In this document: in pieces, positions 9,961 through 22,982 of the stretch
Numbering within the stretch: position 1 is the first letter of the stretch
How the letters are laid out: each line of letters begins with the position of its first letter
Source of the DNA: Caprella mutica
Lineage: Eukaryota; Arthropoda; Malacostraca; Amphipoda; Caprellidae
Direction: 5' to 3'
DNA: 64,000 nucleotides
Assembly (NCBI GenBank): GCA_947561585.1
Contig: CANNZV010002358.1
Coordinates: forward strand, 37,898-101,897
Notes under the pieces: model-generated
The model's input: the letters and a program-made list of their open reading frames with translations, nothing else
Databases searched by the model: none
Told to the model about the DNA's origin: nothing
Program-made: the position numbers and the translations under genes

Positions 9961-12900
9961 CTATACTAATATGTGATAAGCTACCATTTTATCCGAAGCC
10001 TGGAGAGAACCTTCTTACAGTTTAAAACTCATCTCCAGGCTCCGGGAAAAAATGAGTTCATTATCACTGAGAGAAATAATTTTTGGTCATCAAACAACAC
10101 ACTGTAGTTTAACTCATTGTGGGTTGATTATACGCTAAAATAGTTAATTCTTGTTATGTGCTAGGTTTAGATGAACTACAGCATGTGGTTTAATTCTCTA
10201 GTCAGTATAAACTCACAAAATATAGGTAAAATTTTATATTTCTGTGATTAGAAATACGCATCATCTATGTCAGTTCACCTTACCTACAAAACAAATCAAA
10301 ATTAAACTTGCATGTGGGTAAATTATTTTCCTTTGTCAGTATATATAACCGTCGTCTATGTAGTTAGAGTATTACTATGAAATTATTAATCACATGTATG
10401 TAAATTTAATGTAAATCAGGCGGGAAACTGGAGTGAATCAGACGGGAAACTGGAGTGGCGCGTCAGTTTCAGTGAAATATCAAAGAAGGTAGGTGTGTAA
10501 TTTGGTAGTAACCTTAATTTAATTTCAGCTATGTCCAGTGCTTAAATTTATAGAAATAGCTATATATATCAGAACATAAAATAGGCTAGAATAGTTTTCT
10601 GTGATCAATTCATTCTGAAAAATAGAAAATCAGCCTACCTATTTATAAATGGGAAAGGTCCAAGGCAGAATCTCCAATAAATTGCAGCATAGCCTTTAGG
10701 CAGCTGACTATAATCTTTAGTTTGCTCTAGCCTCTACTTCTAGGGTGCTTGTATGTAATATAATCCTAATTACAATATAGTATATTGGTGTAAACTTTTT
10801 AAAGTCTCTGTCAGACTGTCTGCCACAGTCTCACTCTTAATTTCTGACTCTCTGCCCTGGCCAGATTGCAGAAACTGGTAAAGTGCTTTCCAAGAAATCC
10901 TCTATGTTTTCCTTCTCTTCTAAGAAAAATACATGTATATAAGAGAAGAAATCAATAACTGTTTGCACAGATAATGTTAAAATACAGACTGATGCCAAAG
11001 TAAAATTATGTGGTCCATGAACTCTCCAATTTTTTCACCAGTTCTCCCAGATTGTATTTGATGGTAAACTTGTTTGTTTTTTCTTTTCTCATAAATTAAT
11101 ATTCTTTATATATCACTATTTTGCCTTTAATATTGTGAGTGAAAATTGCTAAATCAATAATATTAGTCAGTTATCTAGTGCATGGAAGACTAGCCAATTG
11201 AATTAATTTGTTTCCTGGCTTTTTCAAGATTTTTTTTTTAAAAGTAAGAGTACCTAGTTCTGTGCACCACTTCAGACTAATAATTATCTTCTAAATTTCA
11301 TAATTATCTCTTTTGACTTGATTGTTCTGTTGGCAGTCTGCAGAATATGGAATATTTTTTATCCTTTTCTGTGAAAATTATCTTTAGGTTTCTTTTACTT
11401 TTATTTCAATGAGAAGTTGAGAACAATAATCAAAATAGATTTTTTTGAGATCAGTTTCTATGGACTTTGATATATGATGATCAGTTAATGGGATTTTTAA
11501 AATCCAGTGCATTTAATATATTCAATTGTAACCTGTATGCCAAATAAATTTTTAAATAGTGTATTTTTTACTATCAAATATTTTAATTTAAACACCAGAT
11601 TACTGAAACTGGTAAATTGTTCTAAAATTAATTCTCTATTTTGCATTCTGTTTTCAACAAAATAAATTTAAATTGAAGAAAACAAGTATTTTTTGCACAG
11701 AAAATATTTAAAAAATTAATATTCAGCAGATTTGATTTGAGATAGTTACTTTCTGGCTCTTGGTAACAATTTAATTAATTGGGACTGAAATGCTCTCTGA
11801 AATCAACCTAAATTTCAGAATCTCCCACTGCTTCTATAGAATTTTAACTTTTTATAGATACCATGACTTTCATATGGCTCTTTTTCAGAGAAATATTATA
11901 TGAATTTTTGGTAACAGTAGCTACAAAGTGATTGAAATTCAGTAGCTAGTACTACTTCTTTACATTTAATTCTATGTTGTCATCAATAGCTGCGTGATAG
12001 CTAATTGATTATTTTTCTCATTCAATTTTATTAATTCTCTGCTTTCAAATCTACTATATTTAATTCTAATTTAGAGAAGTCCATTGGATAAAGGAAATAT
12101 GTTCTTGCTGTTACCTAATCTAAGACTGTTTATATATCTCTTGCGGATGATTATTTTAACAATTAAGTCAATTATCATTATATTCATAGTGCATTTTAGT
12201 TTTTTTGCTAATCATTGCTACATAGCTAGTCAGTAATTAGCCTTAATCTCTCAATTGTACTAACTATTCTCAACAATTTCCTAATTTCATATTTTTTGCA
12301 GACACCAGAGACATTCTAATGAAGACTTTTGGGGTGGCTTGCCTACTTTTGCTAACATCATCACAACAACAAGAGATTGAGGCCCACTACTGCTGATGTT
12401 GGTGTTAACTTTTAGAGGTAAGTTTCTGTAAGTTTTACCTATTTATTTGACTTTTAGCTAACTATGAATGGGAAGATCTTCATTAATCGATGCTTTGTAA
12501 TTTTCTTTTCAGTCATATGGCTAACTATTGAAGAGGATAGGTTGGCTAGAGAAGTAATCTTCCTTCTTAGTCTCATTCCAGCCACCCATCTTCAAAGTCT
12601 TCTGAAGTTGATCAATATTATGTTTCCTCTGATGACATTATGTTTTGGGTCCCAACACTTTTTGAAGGCGATTGATGTAGCATTTTAAATTATTCCAAGT
12701 TTTGAATTTGCAATATTGCAAGGAGTGCTAAAACATTTTTTTACTTTACTGTGAACATCATTGTACGATATTCTTTCAATGTTATGTTATGAAAGCTCCA
12801 TGCGTCACTGTTTTGGTGAATCGCTTTGAGAAATAGCTAGCTGTGAACAATTCAGTTCATGAACTACTAAATGACTTTTTATTTGTTTGGGTACTTAAAT

Positions 12901-13789
12901 CTTGGAGCTACAAGGAAGCTGTATTTGGGCCTTTTTAAACATAACTATATATAACTTCTTCTTTAATCCTCGAGTTATAATCTAGTTGCAGTTTCTCCTT
13001 TGATGGTGTGATCTCACATTTAGTAATCTATTAAATGAGTTAATAGAATTGTTATATTTCTTGAATATTTTATTTATGTTTAGTAATACATAAATTGGTA
13101 ACTTCAATTTTTATAGCTTCTGAGAAACTATTATAATTTTCTACTTACTAATGTTTACCAAGTAATGTGTGTTTCTGAAATTGTTCATTTTATATTAAAT
13201 GTAATTAATTACAATGATTTGTTAAATATGGAAAGATTTGCTAAATATCCAATTTAATTATTTATATTGTATCTATTTTAACTAACTTAACAGAAGTATT
13301 ATCACTCTATATTTAATAGTTAATCTTCATGCTGTATCATTTATGTATTCTTATGAATTTGATTACTACAGTATTTTGTAATTGAGTGTAGCTAAAGTAA
13401 ACATTATCCAAGTGACTAAAATATAATGCATGTAGGTAAAATTGCTTAACGACTGTATTTTGAAGGATTAGTTTATCAGTTAAAAATTCTTTTACATGAG
13501 GTTTGAATTGCATGCATGTTGGTAAAATAGACAGCCCGCTGTAGTTTAATTAATAAGCATGTAGGTAATGTTTAACCACAGCTGTGGTTTGAATTGCTTG
13601 TATGTAGGTCAAATAGATATTCAGCTGTAGTTAGAATGGTGATAGATGTAGGTAAGATAAAGTACATGCATGTAGGTAAAATTACATTATAAATTCATGA
13701 TGTTGGATTCAAACCACAGCTGTGGTATGGTTTAAAAACAACCAACATTGTGGTTTGTATGAAACTATATATAGGTTCGGTTAAGTACA
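9961..13789. other. AT-rich non-coding stretch with one exon-like segment
   Basis: No long frame is present. At 12302-12417 a 116-bp segment has a textbook acceptor (TTTTTTGCAG) and donor (GAG|GTAAGT). One frame reads EDFWGGLPTFANIITTTRD before a stop, and another begins with a short hydrophobic signal-like peptide. I cannot identify either. Around 13420-13700 a degenerate GCATGTAGGTAAAAT minisatellite occurs. Around 9985-10070 there is an isolated inverted pair of CCTGGAGA-type ends like those of the TTAA miniature elements. Confidence 0.5.
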
Positions 13790-13975
13790 CTTTTCTTTCA
13801 GTGTACATAATATTATAGAACTAAAGTCTAATATCATTATTCCGCAAACCGCATACAATTCTGTTCAGTATATATTTTATTATTTAATATTTACCTTTAA
13901 AAGTTTTTAACACTCTGAGTGCAACAATTGAGTGAATCAATAACCTGACGCTGAAGAAGAAGATTGTAGGGGAGA
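13790..13975 (-). mobile_element. Diverged fragment of the TTAA miniature element
   Basis: The reverse complement aligns with the interior of the 608-bp elements at 38834 and 40332: the segment with CAATTGTTGC, TATATATTGAACAGAATTGT and CGGTTTGCAGAATAATGA. Neither terminal repeat is kept. Divergence is clearly greater than between the two full copies, so this is an old insertion. Confidence 0.7.
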
Positions 13976-14384
13976 ACCGGGTGAGTTCGTACATTTTTCC
14001 TTTCAAGGCTTATAGAATCTAAACTATTTTGGATACAAGTTAGTTCTAACTCAATCGAATCTATAGGTATTCAACTGCTTACACACAGAGAAAGGATTAG
14101 TTGAATCAAATCATATTTGATTTGTTTTGACTAAATTTTATGGTTTATCTGTGCGCCTACCTACGTGGTGAATTGCTGTTACTATTTAATATGAGTTAAA
14201 TTGACGTTGGTTAAAACAACACATATGTGAGTTGATTATTTTTAATTCCCGATGGTCACAACAACTATCTGTGATAGTCAAAACTACTCGTGATGGTTGA
14301 ACTAATTAAATGTGATGGTTAAAACAACTACAGAACAAGGTTTAATCAACTATTTGTGTATGTTTCTCCAATCACTCCTATGTG

Positions 14385-15580
14385 TTATACCAACTACTCG
14401 TGTAGGTTATACCAACTACTCGTGTAGGTTATACCAACTACTCGTGTAGGTTATACCAACTACTCGTGTAGGTTATACCAACTACTCGTGTAGGTTATAC
14501 CAACTACTCGTGTAGGTTATACCAACTACTCGTGTAGGTTATACCAACTACTCGTGTAGGTTATACCAACTACTCGTGTAGGTTATACCAACTACTCGTG
14601 TAGGTTATACCAACTACTCGTGTAGGTTACATTAACTACTCGTGTAGGTTATACCAACTACTCGTGTAGGTTATACCAACTACTCGTGTAGGTTATACCA
14701 ACTACTCGTGTAGGTTATACCAACTACTTGTGTAGGTTATACCAACTACTTGTGTAGGTTATACCAACTACTCGTGTAGGTTATACCAACTACTCGTGCA
14801 GGTTATACCAACTACTCGTGCAGGTTACATTAACTACTCGTGTAGGTTATACCAACTACTCGTGTAGGTTATACCAACTACTCGTGTAGGTTATACCAAC
14901 TACTCGTGTAGGTTATACCAACTACTCGTGTAGGTTATACCAACTACTCGTGTAGGTTATACCAACTACTCGTGTAGGTTATACCAACTACTCGTGTAGG
15001 TTATACCAACTACTCGTGTAAGTTATACCAACTACTCGTGCAGGTTATACCAACTACTCGTGCAGGTTATACCAACTACTCGTGTATGTTACATTAACTA
15101 CTCGTGTAGGTTATATCAACTACTCGTGTAGGTTATATCAACTACTCGTGTAGGTTATGTCAACTACTCGTGTAGGTTATATCAACTACTCGTGTTGGTT
15201 ATATCAACTACTCGTGTAGGTTATATCAAAAATCTCGTGTTGGTTATATCAACTACTCGTGTTGGTTATATCAACTACTCGTGTTGGTTATATCAACTAC
15301 TCTTGTAGGTTATATCAACTACTCGTGTAGGTTATATCAAAAATCTCGTGTTGGTTATATCAACTACTCGTGTTGGTTATATCAACTACTCGTGTTGGTT
15401 ATATCAACTACTCGTGTTGGTTATATCAACTACTCGTGTTGGTTATATCAACTACTCTTGTAGGTTTTATCAACTACTCGTGTAGGTTATATCTACATTT
15501 CGTGTTGGTTATATCAACTGCTAGTAAACTAAGTAAATGTATATCAACTATTAGTGTAGGTTGAAATATCGGTCCGGTAA
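14385..15580 (+). repeat. 22-bp satellite array (left arm)
   Basis: About 53 tandem copies of a 22-bp unit built on CCAACTACTCGTGTAGGTTA. The early part is near-uniform (TATACC form) and the later part changes to a TATATC form with a GTTGG variant, suggesting two rounds of expansion. Frames that stay open through it are by-products of the repeat. The equivalent place in the right arm (33848-33990) has only about six copies. Confidence 0.95.
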
Positions 15581-16169
15581 GCAGTAGCCAGACTTTTTAC
15601 ATGACTTTTTCAGTCACTATATTTACTCTACCAAATTATAATATCGAGTTAGGTCCCGGTATCAATTAGATTAGACTATTTATTTTCTAGGACCAAATCT
15701 AACATGTTCATTTATTTTCTACTTTTTCTTCTGTGATATGCATACTATTTTGATTTTAAAACAATAAACCTAGACCTATCCTTGCTTTTTGAAATGTTTT
15801 CGATCCGATGAATTGATATATGGTTATTAGTAGTAAATTAATAGATTAGATTGAATAAGTAACTACATCAGGTCAGTTTATAAATAAGTAGTTAGATGAC
15901 GTAAATAACTATACGTAGTGATAAATAGGTAGGCTTGATGAATTAATTAACCAGGCTAGATTACAAAAGTTGATAGAATAAATCTTTGATATGCTGCAAT
16001 TATACTATAACTTAATGAATAATAATAAAGCCTTCATTTTCCAAACCATATTTTAGTGCAATTGATCTTACTCGTAGGCACTGATATAGAGATATGCTAA
16101 TAGAATTACCAAGGTCAAATTGAAAACGAAATATTTACATTTAAGTTTTAGATTTATTATTTAGAAGTA

Positions 16170-16891
16170 CAATTTGAATTCTTGTCACTGTCTTTAATTC
16201 ACGACTATAGGTTGCCAATTCCTGAAATAAGAGATTCGTATACTAATATATATATTGAATAGAAATTCATACATAGTATCGTTCATATACATTATCAATT
16301 ATATCACCAACTCTTTTTCCTTTTAGTGATGAGATAGCGACAGCTTCGATATTCTTTTCATGTCTGGAATCCCTAAAAGTATATGATAAAGTAAGAGCTA
16401 ATCCTATTGCAAATACACATTTAAAAATCATCTAATATTTTCAAATACTTACTTTGACCTAGAATAATTGTTCCTGAATCATTCAAAGGAATTGAAGAGG
16501 ACTCCGATAGTTAATGACGTTGATCTACTCCATCAATTTTTCATAAAGATCTGAAAGTAGATTCAGAAAATTTAGAAAACCATATTAATAAAGAAATGAA
16601 GAGAATTTTTAAATGAGAATTGTTTCATATAGGTAAATTATTTATATAAAATGTTAAACTAATTATAAATCTTCAGATGCAGTATAAATTCAGCTCTAAT
16701 AAATGCAATGGATTCTCCTTGCTAATCCTCATAATTTAGTTTATTATACACTCTTAATTTAGACTTTAATTAAATACCAAAAAAGTATATATCAAAAGGC
16801 TCACCTCTGGTTGGAGTTGTCCCTGCTAAATCCCTGGACGGTGTTCTCCTCCGACTACCTCCCTGGATGGAGTTCTCCCGGTCATAGAAAA
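16170..16891 (-). pseudogene. Decayed multi-exon gene, left-arm copy
   Basis: Three segments match the right-arm exons. One is 16805-16891, bordered by CCTAG and GAG|GTGAGC, with a frame reading SRRRTPSRDLAGTTPTR. The next ends at 16372, after TTTTAG, with a frame beginning DSRHEKNIEAVAISS. The last ends at 16221, after TTTCAG, reading NWQPIVV and then a stop. The middle exon near 16475-16560 is also recognisable. Frames are interrupted or shortened relative to the right arm: the last exon stops early, before the acidic tail. Function unknown. Confidence 0.6.
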
Positions 16892-17283
16892 CTAGGGTCA
16901 AGTATAGGTAAATTGGGGCACTTTTACTAACTGCGGTCTCTTATCTCAGAAACATTAATAACCATCATGGCTTCCATCATAGAACCTATCATAAATTGAG
17001 CTTATTGTGATATTCAGCAATTCAATATATAGCTAAACTAATTTCAGAATGATTTTGAGACTTTCTTAATAGGGTCACAATTCAGAAATTAAAGAACCGA
17101 AGTTACCTGTGTAACCCTACCTATAGGTAGACTAACTAGTTTTAAAATATATAGATTATCAGACCACTTTACTTAAGATACGAGGATAAGTTCAGAAATA
17201 TCAGACGGTTCCACATTTTCGGTCGCCAAAGAAAAACTATATAAAATAATTAATAAACTTTTATTTTGATTAGCTATTAGGTA

Positions 17284-17505
17284 CACAGAGAAAAAAGTTT
17301 ACTCATATTTAATGGGTCAACAATTTATGCTTTGAATCAATTTATTACGTGAGTTAGTTGGACTTTATTCATGTTTTCACGTGTGTCAAAACAACTATGA
17401 CGTGGTGTGTCACCAAACATAGTTAATTCAAATAATTTTATGAATTGAATCAACTTACTATGAGAGTTAGAGTTACATTTTGGGAGTTTGAACATATGTT
17501 AAAAC
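17284..17505 (+). repeat. Start of a ~117-bp tandem repeat, split by copia copy 2
   Basis: The zone begins ACACAGAGAAAAAAGTTTAC, echoing the ends of the big inverted repeat. It then holds one ~115-bp unit starting AAAACAACTATGACG. Three further units follow at 30321-30680. The copia element entered exactly at a unit junction (AAAAC duplicated). Confidence 0.75.
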
Positions 17506-17843
17506 TGTTAGAATTAGGTTAAATTATAGTGGGTTAACAACGTTAAGACATAGAGTTTATTTAAAGAGTAATATGTTATACAGATAGAAGTCTATTGGAG
17601 AGATGAGTGAAACACATCTCTCACTGAGTAATGTAAAAGACCGACTAACTTAAGAATTGACATGCGGTGGTATTTAACACTCACCGGAACTTGTAATGGA
17701 CTTTAAACCTTAAATCCGTTTCTCATAAAAGTAATACATTGTTATTTAAACAATAGGTAATTAATATAGCTGAGCTAGTCTAACAGGAAGTTAACATTAA
17801 ACATATAAAGAGTGTGTAATACATTTAAACTAAAATTCCAACA
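17506..17843 (-). repeat. 3' LTR of copia copy 2
   Basis: A 338-bp LTR with TG...CA ends. On the minus strand the purine-rich GTGAGTAGGAG at 17844-17854 lies directly before it, the expected polypurine tract. Confidence 0.92.
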
Positions 17844-17860
17844 CTCCTACTCACACGACA

Positions 17861-20800
17861 TTATATATTTTTCATGCCTATTAATTCAACTAATTTAGTA
17901 AATCTATCAGTAGGCAGAGGTTTAGTGAATATGTCAGCAAGCATAGTTTCACTGGGGCAATACACAAGTTTAATTATGTTTGGAGCAACAAGATCTCTAA
18001 TGTAATGAAATTTAATATCAATGTGTTTCGATCTAGGATGATTTTTAGCATTTTTAGCAATACAAATTGCTGACTGATTATCCTCAAACAAAACGATAGG
18101 ATTCTTATTAGGTACTTTAAGATCTAATAGTAATTTATTTAGAAATACAGCTTCTTGGGAGGCACCAGAGAGAGAAACATATTCAGCTTCAGCCGTTGAT
18201 AAAGCAACACATGACTGTTTCACAGAGCGCCAAGAAATAATGGAATTATTTAACAGAAAGCATTGGCCAGAAGTACTTTTCCTATCAACTCTGTTACCTG
18301 CCCAGTCGGCATCAGAATAACCTATCAAATCAGAATCTTCATTACCATAGGTAATGCCAAGATCAGGTGTGCCCTTTAGGTATCTAAATATTCTCTTAAT
18401 TGCAGACCAGTGCTTAGTGTTTGGATTGGAACAAAATTTAGAGACATTTCCAACTGCATAAGTTATGTCAGGCCTAGTTTTAGTAGATAGATACAGTAAA
18501 GCACCTACAGCTGACTGATATTTAGTTTTATCTACTAGTTCACAATCATCAGTAGTTGGTTCCAAATGAGAATTAACATCAGCAGGGGTTGAAACAGGTT
18601 TACAATTATTGAATTCAAATCTATCTAATAACTCGTTGACAAATGAAGATTGATTTAATGATATTTTATTTTCGTCTTGTACGACTTTTATGCCTAAGAA
18701 ATAGGATAATTTTCCTAAGTCTTTCATCTCAAATTTAGCACTTAAATCAGTCTTGATTTTAGTCAGGTCATCATAGTTCTTACATGCTACAATAATATCA
18801 TCTACATACACAGAAATGAAGCATGGTGAGTTATTGATTACTTTAACATAAATACATGAGTCACAAGAGGACTGAATAAATCCTAAGGATTTAAGATATG
18901 CATCCAAAGAATCATTCCAACATTTGGGTGATTGTTTTAACCCATACATAGATTTGTTTAGTTTACATACTAAATCTTCTTTTCCTGGAATAGCATAGCC
19001 AGGAGGCTGTCTAATATAAACGTTTTCTTTAAGATCCCCATTTAAAAAAGCAGAATTGACATCCAAATGATGTACAAATAATTTTTGTTTAGTAGCTAAA
19101 GATAACATGGTTCGCACCGATTCGAATCTAACTACAGGAGCAAAAATTTCATCATAGTCGATTCCAGGTCTCTGTAAAAAACCCTGAGCGATTAATCTAG
19201 CTTTATATGAAGCCACTCTACCATCAGATCCTTTTTTCTTTTTAAACACCCATTTAGAGTTAATGATGTTTAAGTCTGAGGTAGGTTTTACGAGTTCAAA
19301 AACTTTATGTTTCTCAAAAGCATTTAATTCCCTCTCCATGGCAAGTTTCCATTTAGAGGATTCAGAACCGCTATTAAGAGCCTCAGATACCGACCTAGGT
19401 TCGATATTGATATTCCCATTTACTAATAAACCCTCCTCCTCAAACTGATCATGGCTATAATCCCAACTACCGTATCTAACAGGAGCTCGACGATTTCTAG
19501 ACGATCGTCTAAGATCCTCATCAGGACTGATAGCTGGTACAGGTTGCGCCTCAGGGAGGATTATTGGAGGATTATTGTCAGGAGTTTGATTCTCAGGCCC
19601 TGGAGGTTCTGAATCTTCTGAAGGGAACACCAGTGGACAGGTAGGGGTCTCAATCAGTTGAGGGGTCTCAATCTTAGATGAAACTGATTCATCAAAGGTT
19701 ACATTCCTGGAAAAGAAGATTCTTTTAGATTCAACATCATACATCTTATACTCTTTAGTAACAGTGCCATAACCAAGAAACAGGCATTTGGTAGCTTTAT
19801 TTTCTAATTTTGATCGTTCATCTCGAGAAATATGCGCATACCCAGTGCATCCAAAAACTTTTACATGACTTACATTTGGTTTTCTAAGATTTAAAGCTTC
19901 ATATGGAGTTTTATTAACTAAAAATGAATTAATGCATCTATTATTAAGGTAATTTGCAGTATATAGTGCTTCACCCCAGAATTCCTTATCAATTCCTGAA
20001 TCAGATAACATACATCTAACTTTTTCCATAATAGTTCTATTAAATCTTTCAGCTAACCCATTTTGTTCAGAAGTTTTAGGAATAGATTTCTGGTGAATTA
20101 TACCTTCATTGCGTAAATATGATTCAAACTTATTTGAGGTATATTCTCCTCCATTATCTGACTGCAAGGTTTTAATTTTCCTTTCGTAAATATTCTCAAC
20201 CATGGCTTTCCATTCCAAAAACTTCTGAAACACATCACTCTTATGGGCAATAACATATATCCAGGAGTATCGAGTAGCATGATCAATAAAGGTCAGAAAA
20301 TATGAATTATTACCCCTGGAAGTGGGAGTAATTTTCCCACAGACATCTGTGTGGATTAAATCAAGAGGTTTACAATTTTTCTTAATGCTTGTAGAAAATG
20401 GTATTTCATGCATTTTCCCATTACAACAGTGTTCACACACACCTTCTATAGCTTTTAATTTACTATCCAGACCATTAACTGATTTAGTTCGGATCATTTT
20501 AGTCAAGTTGTCGTTACCTATATGACCAAGCCTTCTATGCCATAGAAGGTTTAATTTATTTTAATCAACAGTTACTGCAGCTTTATGTACTAAAGTATTT
20601 AGATAATAGAGTTGACCAACACAGTGAGCCTCAGTAATTAACTCTTTATTTTCGTTCAATATTTTACATTTATCATTTTCAAAAATAATAGATTTATTAT
20701 TATTTGTCATTTTTGACACTGATAGTAGATTAAAAGCTAGATTTGGCACATATAGTACATCATTTATTGTACATTTTCTACTTCCACCACCTGGTATATT

Positions 20801-21775
20801 CACAATAACAGAAACATTTCCTAGTGAAATAGCTTGCAAAACAGCTCCATTACCTACTTTAACATTGATAGGTTTGGTAATATTTGCAAAATCTCTACAT
20901 AAATTTTTATCACCACTCATGTGTGATGAAGAGCCTGAATCTATTATCCAAATATTACTGTCGGCATATTTGTTACAAAGAGCGATATCATTAGCATACA
21001 TTGTGTGATTAAGTTCTATATGACCTACGTTTACACCATTTGGCTGATTTTGAGTTCTGTTAGTTTGAGAATACCGTTTAAATTTAAAGCAGTCTTTCTT
21101 CACGTGTCCTAATTTTTTACAAAAATGACACTTGATTGACTGTTTATTTACTGCAGCATCAATCTGAGTATTTGATAATGCCAAACCATCATTGGATTTA
21201 ATACTCAACTTTTCAGCTTCTCTCCGGAGTGTGTCAGCTACGGTAATCCATTTAGGGATGTCTGTCTGAGCTTCAAGTGCAGTAACAAGCACTTCAAACT
21301 GCTCTGGTAGTGATGATAGGAGACAAATAACTTTATCCTCTTCACTGATCACTTGATTTTACAAGGCAAGCTCTTGAAAAACTTCAGTTAGTTCTTTCAA
21401 ATAGGAGTTGAGTAGTTCGGGAGATTTCAATTTTAAGTTGTAAAGCTTCTTCTTCAGACGAAATTTGTTCGCCCACGTGTTTTTCTGAAACGTTTCTTGA
21501 AGGGTGGTCCAGACAGCGTGTGGATCCGTGGGTTGTCCAACTAAGTACAATTGATCCGGTGAAATAGATAGTACTATATCTGCCAGAGCTTTATTCTTGT
21601 TAGTTGCATAGGCAGCCTTAACCTCAGTTGAAGCGGAATCTGTTGGAACTGGTTTAGATCCATCAGCAATATCCATCAGTTTCTCTCTTAAGAGATACAT
21701 CTTCATTTGTACCCTCCATGTGGGGTAATTATTTCCGTCTAGGGGAACAATCCCCGGTAACTTATTTGAAGACAT
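17861..21775 (-). pseudogene. copia gag-pol with two nonsense codons
   Basis: A single 1305-codon region encoding the complete copia polyprotein, interrupted only by TAA at 21359-21361 (TTA in copy 1) and TAA at 20561-20563 (CAA in copy 1). Numbered from 21775: Gag with the knuckle CHFCKKLGHVKKDC near 215; protease IIDSGSSSHMSG near 278; integrase HHCC finger near 430-465; integrase catalytic Asp in IHTDVCGK near 477, Asp in SDNGGEY near 540, Glu in NGLAERF near 575; RT with DVNSAFLNG and VYVDD (Tyr990); RNase H with GYSDADWAG and STAEAEY. It starts at MSSNKLPG. Copia elements use one long frame and make excess Gag by splicing; I did not find a clear signal for that here. Confidence 0.95.
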
Positions 21776-21949
21776 GTTTTGAAGTATTTATTATCATTCA
21801 ATACTTAACAAACATAAACAAACAAAGCAGTTAAATTGATTTACTGTTTAACTGAATTGATATTTACTCAGGAATAATTATTCTAATTCATAAGAATAAC
21901 TTCACAGAATATAATTAGTAATTATTCAAATTGGAACAGCAACACAAGT

Positions 21950-22843
21950 TGTTTCGTTTCACATACGAATGCTATTCTTGTTTCAATTATGGAGGTTTAA
22001 ATGAATTCGAAGAATTTCAGCGAGGCGTTTACTTGACCTTAGGCAAAGTACCTGTAGAAGTACGAACAATAAATAGGAGGACTAGAACTACATACATTTC
22101 ATCAAACTTCAATAGTCCAGAAAAAAGTTATTTTATTTAGGCTAGCTGAGTAAAAAAAATTAATTTTAATCTATATGTTGGTAAAAAACAGGATTGAACA
22201 CATTAAACCGTGAAATTAATATAAGTTTTAACGCCTGCTTGAAAACAGAGTTGATCATATCACTGACGTTAAATAGAAATGAAATACAAGAGACTGAAAG
22301 AAGAAGATAGACAGAAAAGTGGTTATATGAATAAAGGAACATAGGGTAGAAATAAAGTAAACTAAATCGAATGAGCCGAACTAAATCAATCATGAAATAA
22401 CTACCACGAAAAATTAACAGAACATGAATTCCTACAGCAAAGCAATAAATTTTTAAATAAAGAATTTTCATATATAAAATATTCATGAACGAAATGAAAG
22501 TTTAAATATGCATGGTATCAAGTGAACTACAGATATCTTTATGGGCAAAAGGGCTAAAAGATAGAAAAGATGTAACCTTTTAATTCCTCTACCCAACAAC
22601 TTTAAAAGTTTAACTATTACAAATGTTAACAAACTAGAACTTACCAATTTTTAATTTAACCAGACACTTGAGTTTGGGTTACTAACAGGTTTTCGCATAC
22701 AATAACATATTAAATAATCAGCTTCAGAAATCAAAGAAAAAGTAATTAAATTTAGGAAAGGAAACTGTTATACTGTATCACCTGCTAAGGATTGAAAATT
22801 TAAATTGAACTGCTTTATTTATTTAGACATACAATACAGCACA
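21950..22843 (-). repeat. 3' LTR of the BEL/Pao element
   Basis: 894 bp, starting TGTGCTGTATTG and ending CGAAACA on the minus strand. Internal positions 22225-22345 resemble the SINE-like repeat seen at 32935 and 35335 (shared CATATCACTGACGT and ACAAG-GACTG-AAGAAG blocks), so part of this repeat is embedded in the LTR. Confidence 0.95.
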
Positions 22844-22852
22844 CTACCCCCC
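22844..22852 (-). other. Polypurine tract of the BEL/Pao element
   Basis: On the minus strand GGGGGGTAG directly precedes the 3' LTR start TGTGCTG, in the place where plus-strand DNA synthesis is primed. Confidence 0.8.
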
Positions 22853-22982
22853 GGTGCGCTAGTGCGTATTGCATTAACGCGCAACAAACTCATAAATCAC
22901 TACCAAAAAATAAACATATTACACAAAGCTTTATTAAAAAAAATACATGTAAAGGAGGAACTTATCCACACCACAATTATAA

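Larger units (their letters stand above)
14081..17283 (+). repeat. Left arm of a ~20-kb inverted repeat
   Basis: Aligns in reverse complement with 31235-34284. The outer end starts ACACACAGAGAAAGGATTAG, and the same string closes the right arm on the minus strand. The arm holds, from outside in, a GTTAAAACAACTA-type repeat zone, a large 22-bp satellite, a 3' untranslated region and the exons of a decayed gene on the minus strand. The arms differ by many substitutions and by insertions unique to the right arm. It may be the terminal repeat of a large palindromic transposon or an inverted segmental duplication; no matching target duplication was found outside the ends. Confidence 0.85.

Noticed and set aside
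15281..15564. Short frames repeating VLVISTT/NYSC
   Set aside because: By-products of the 22-bp satellite; the unit is not a multiple of three and the frames only survive by chance.
14385..15580. CRISPR-like appearance of regularly spaced repeats
   Set aside because: Units are directly tandem with no unique spacers, in an animal genome; it is a satellite.
22166..22486. 106-codon hydrophobic frame (repeated at 28956-29276)
   Set aside because: Lies wholly within the BEL/Pao LTRs, antisense to nothing known, and overlaps the SINE-like segment; no supporting motif.
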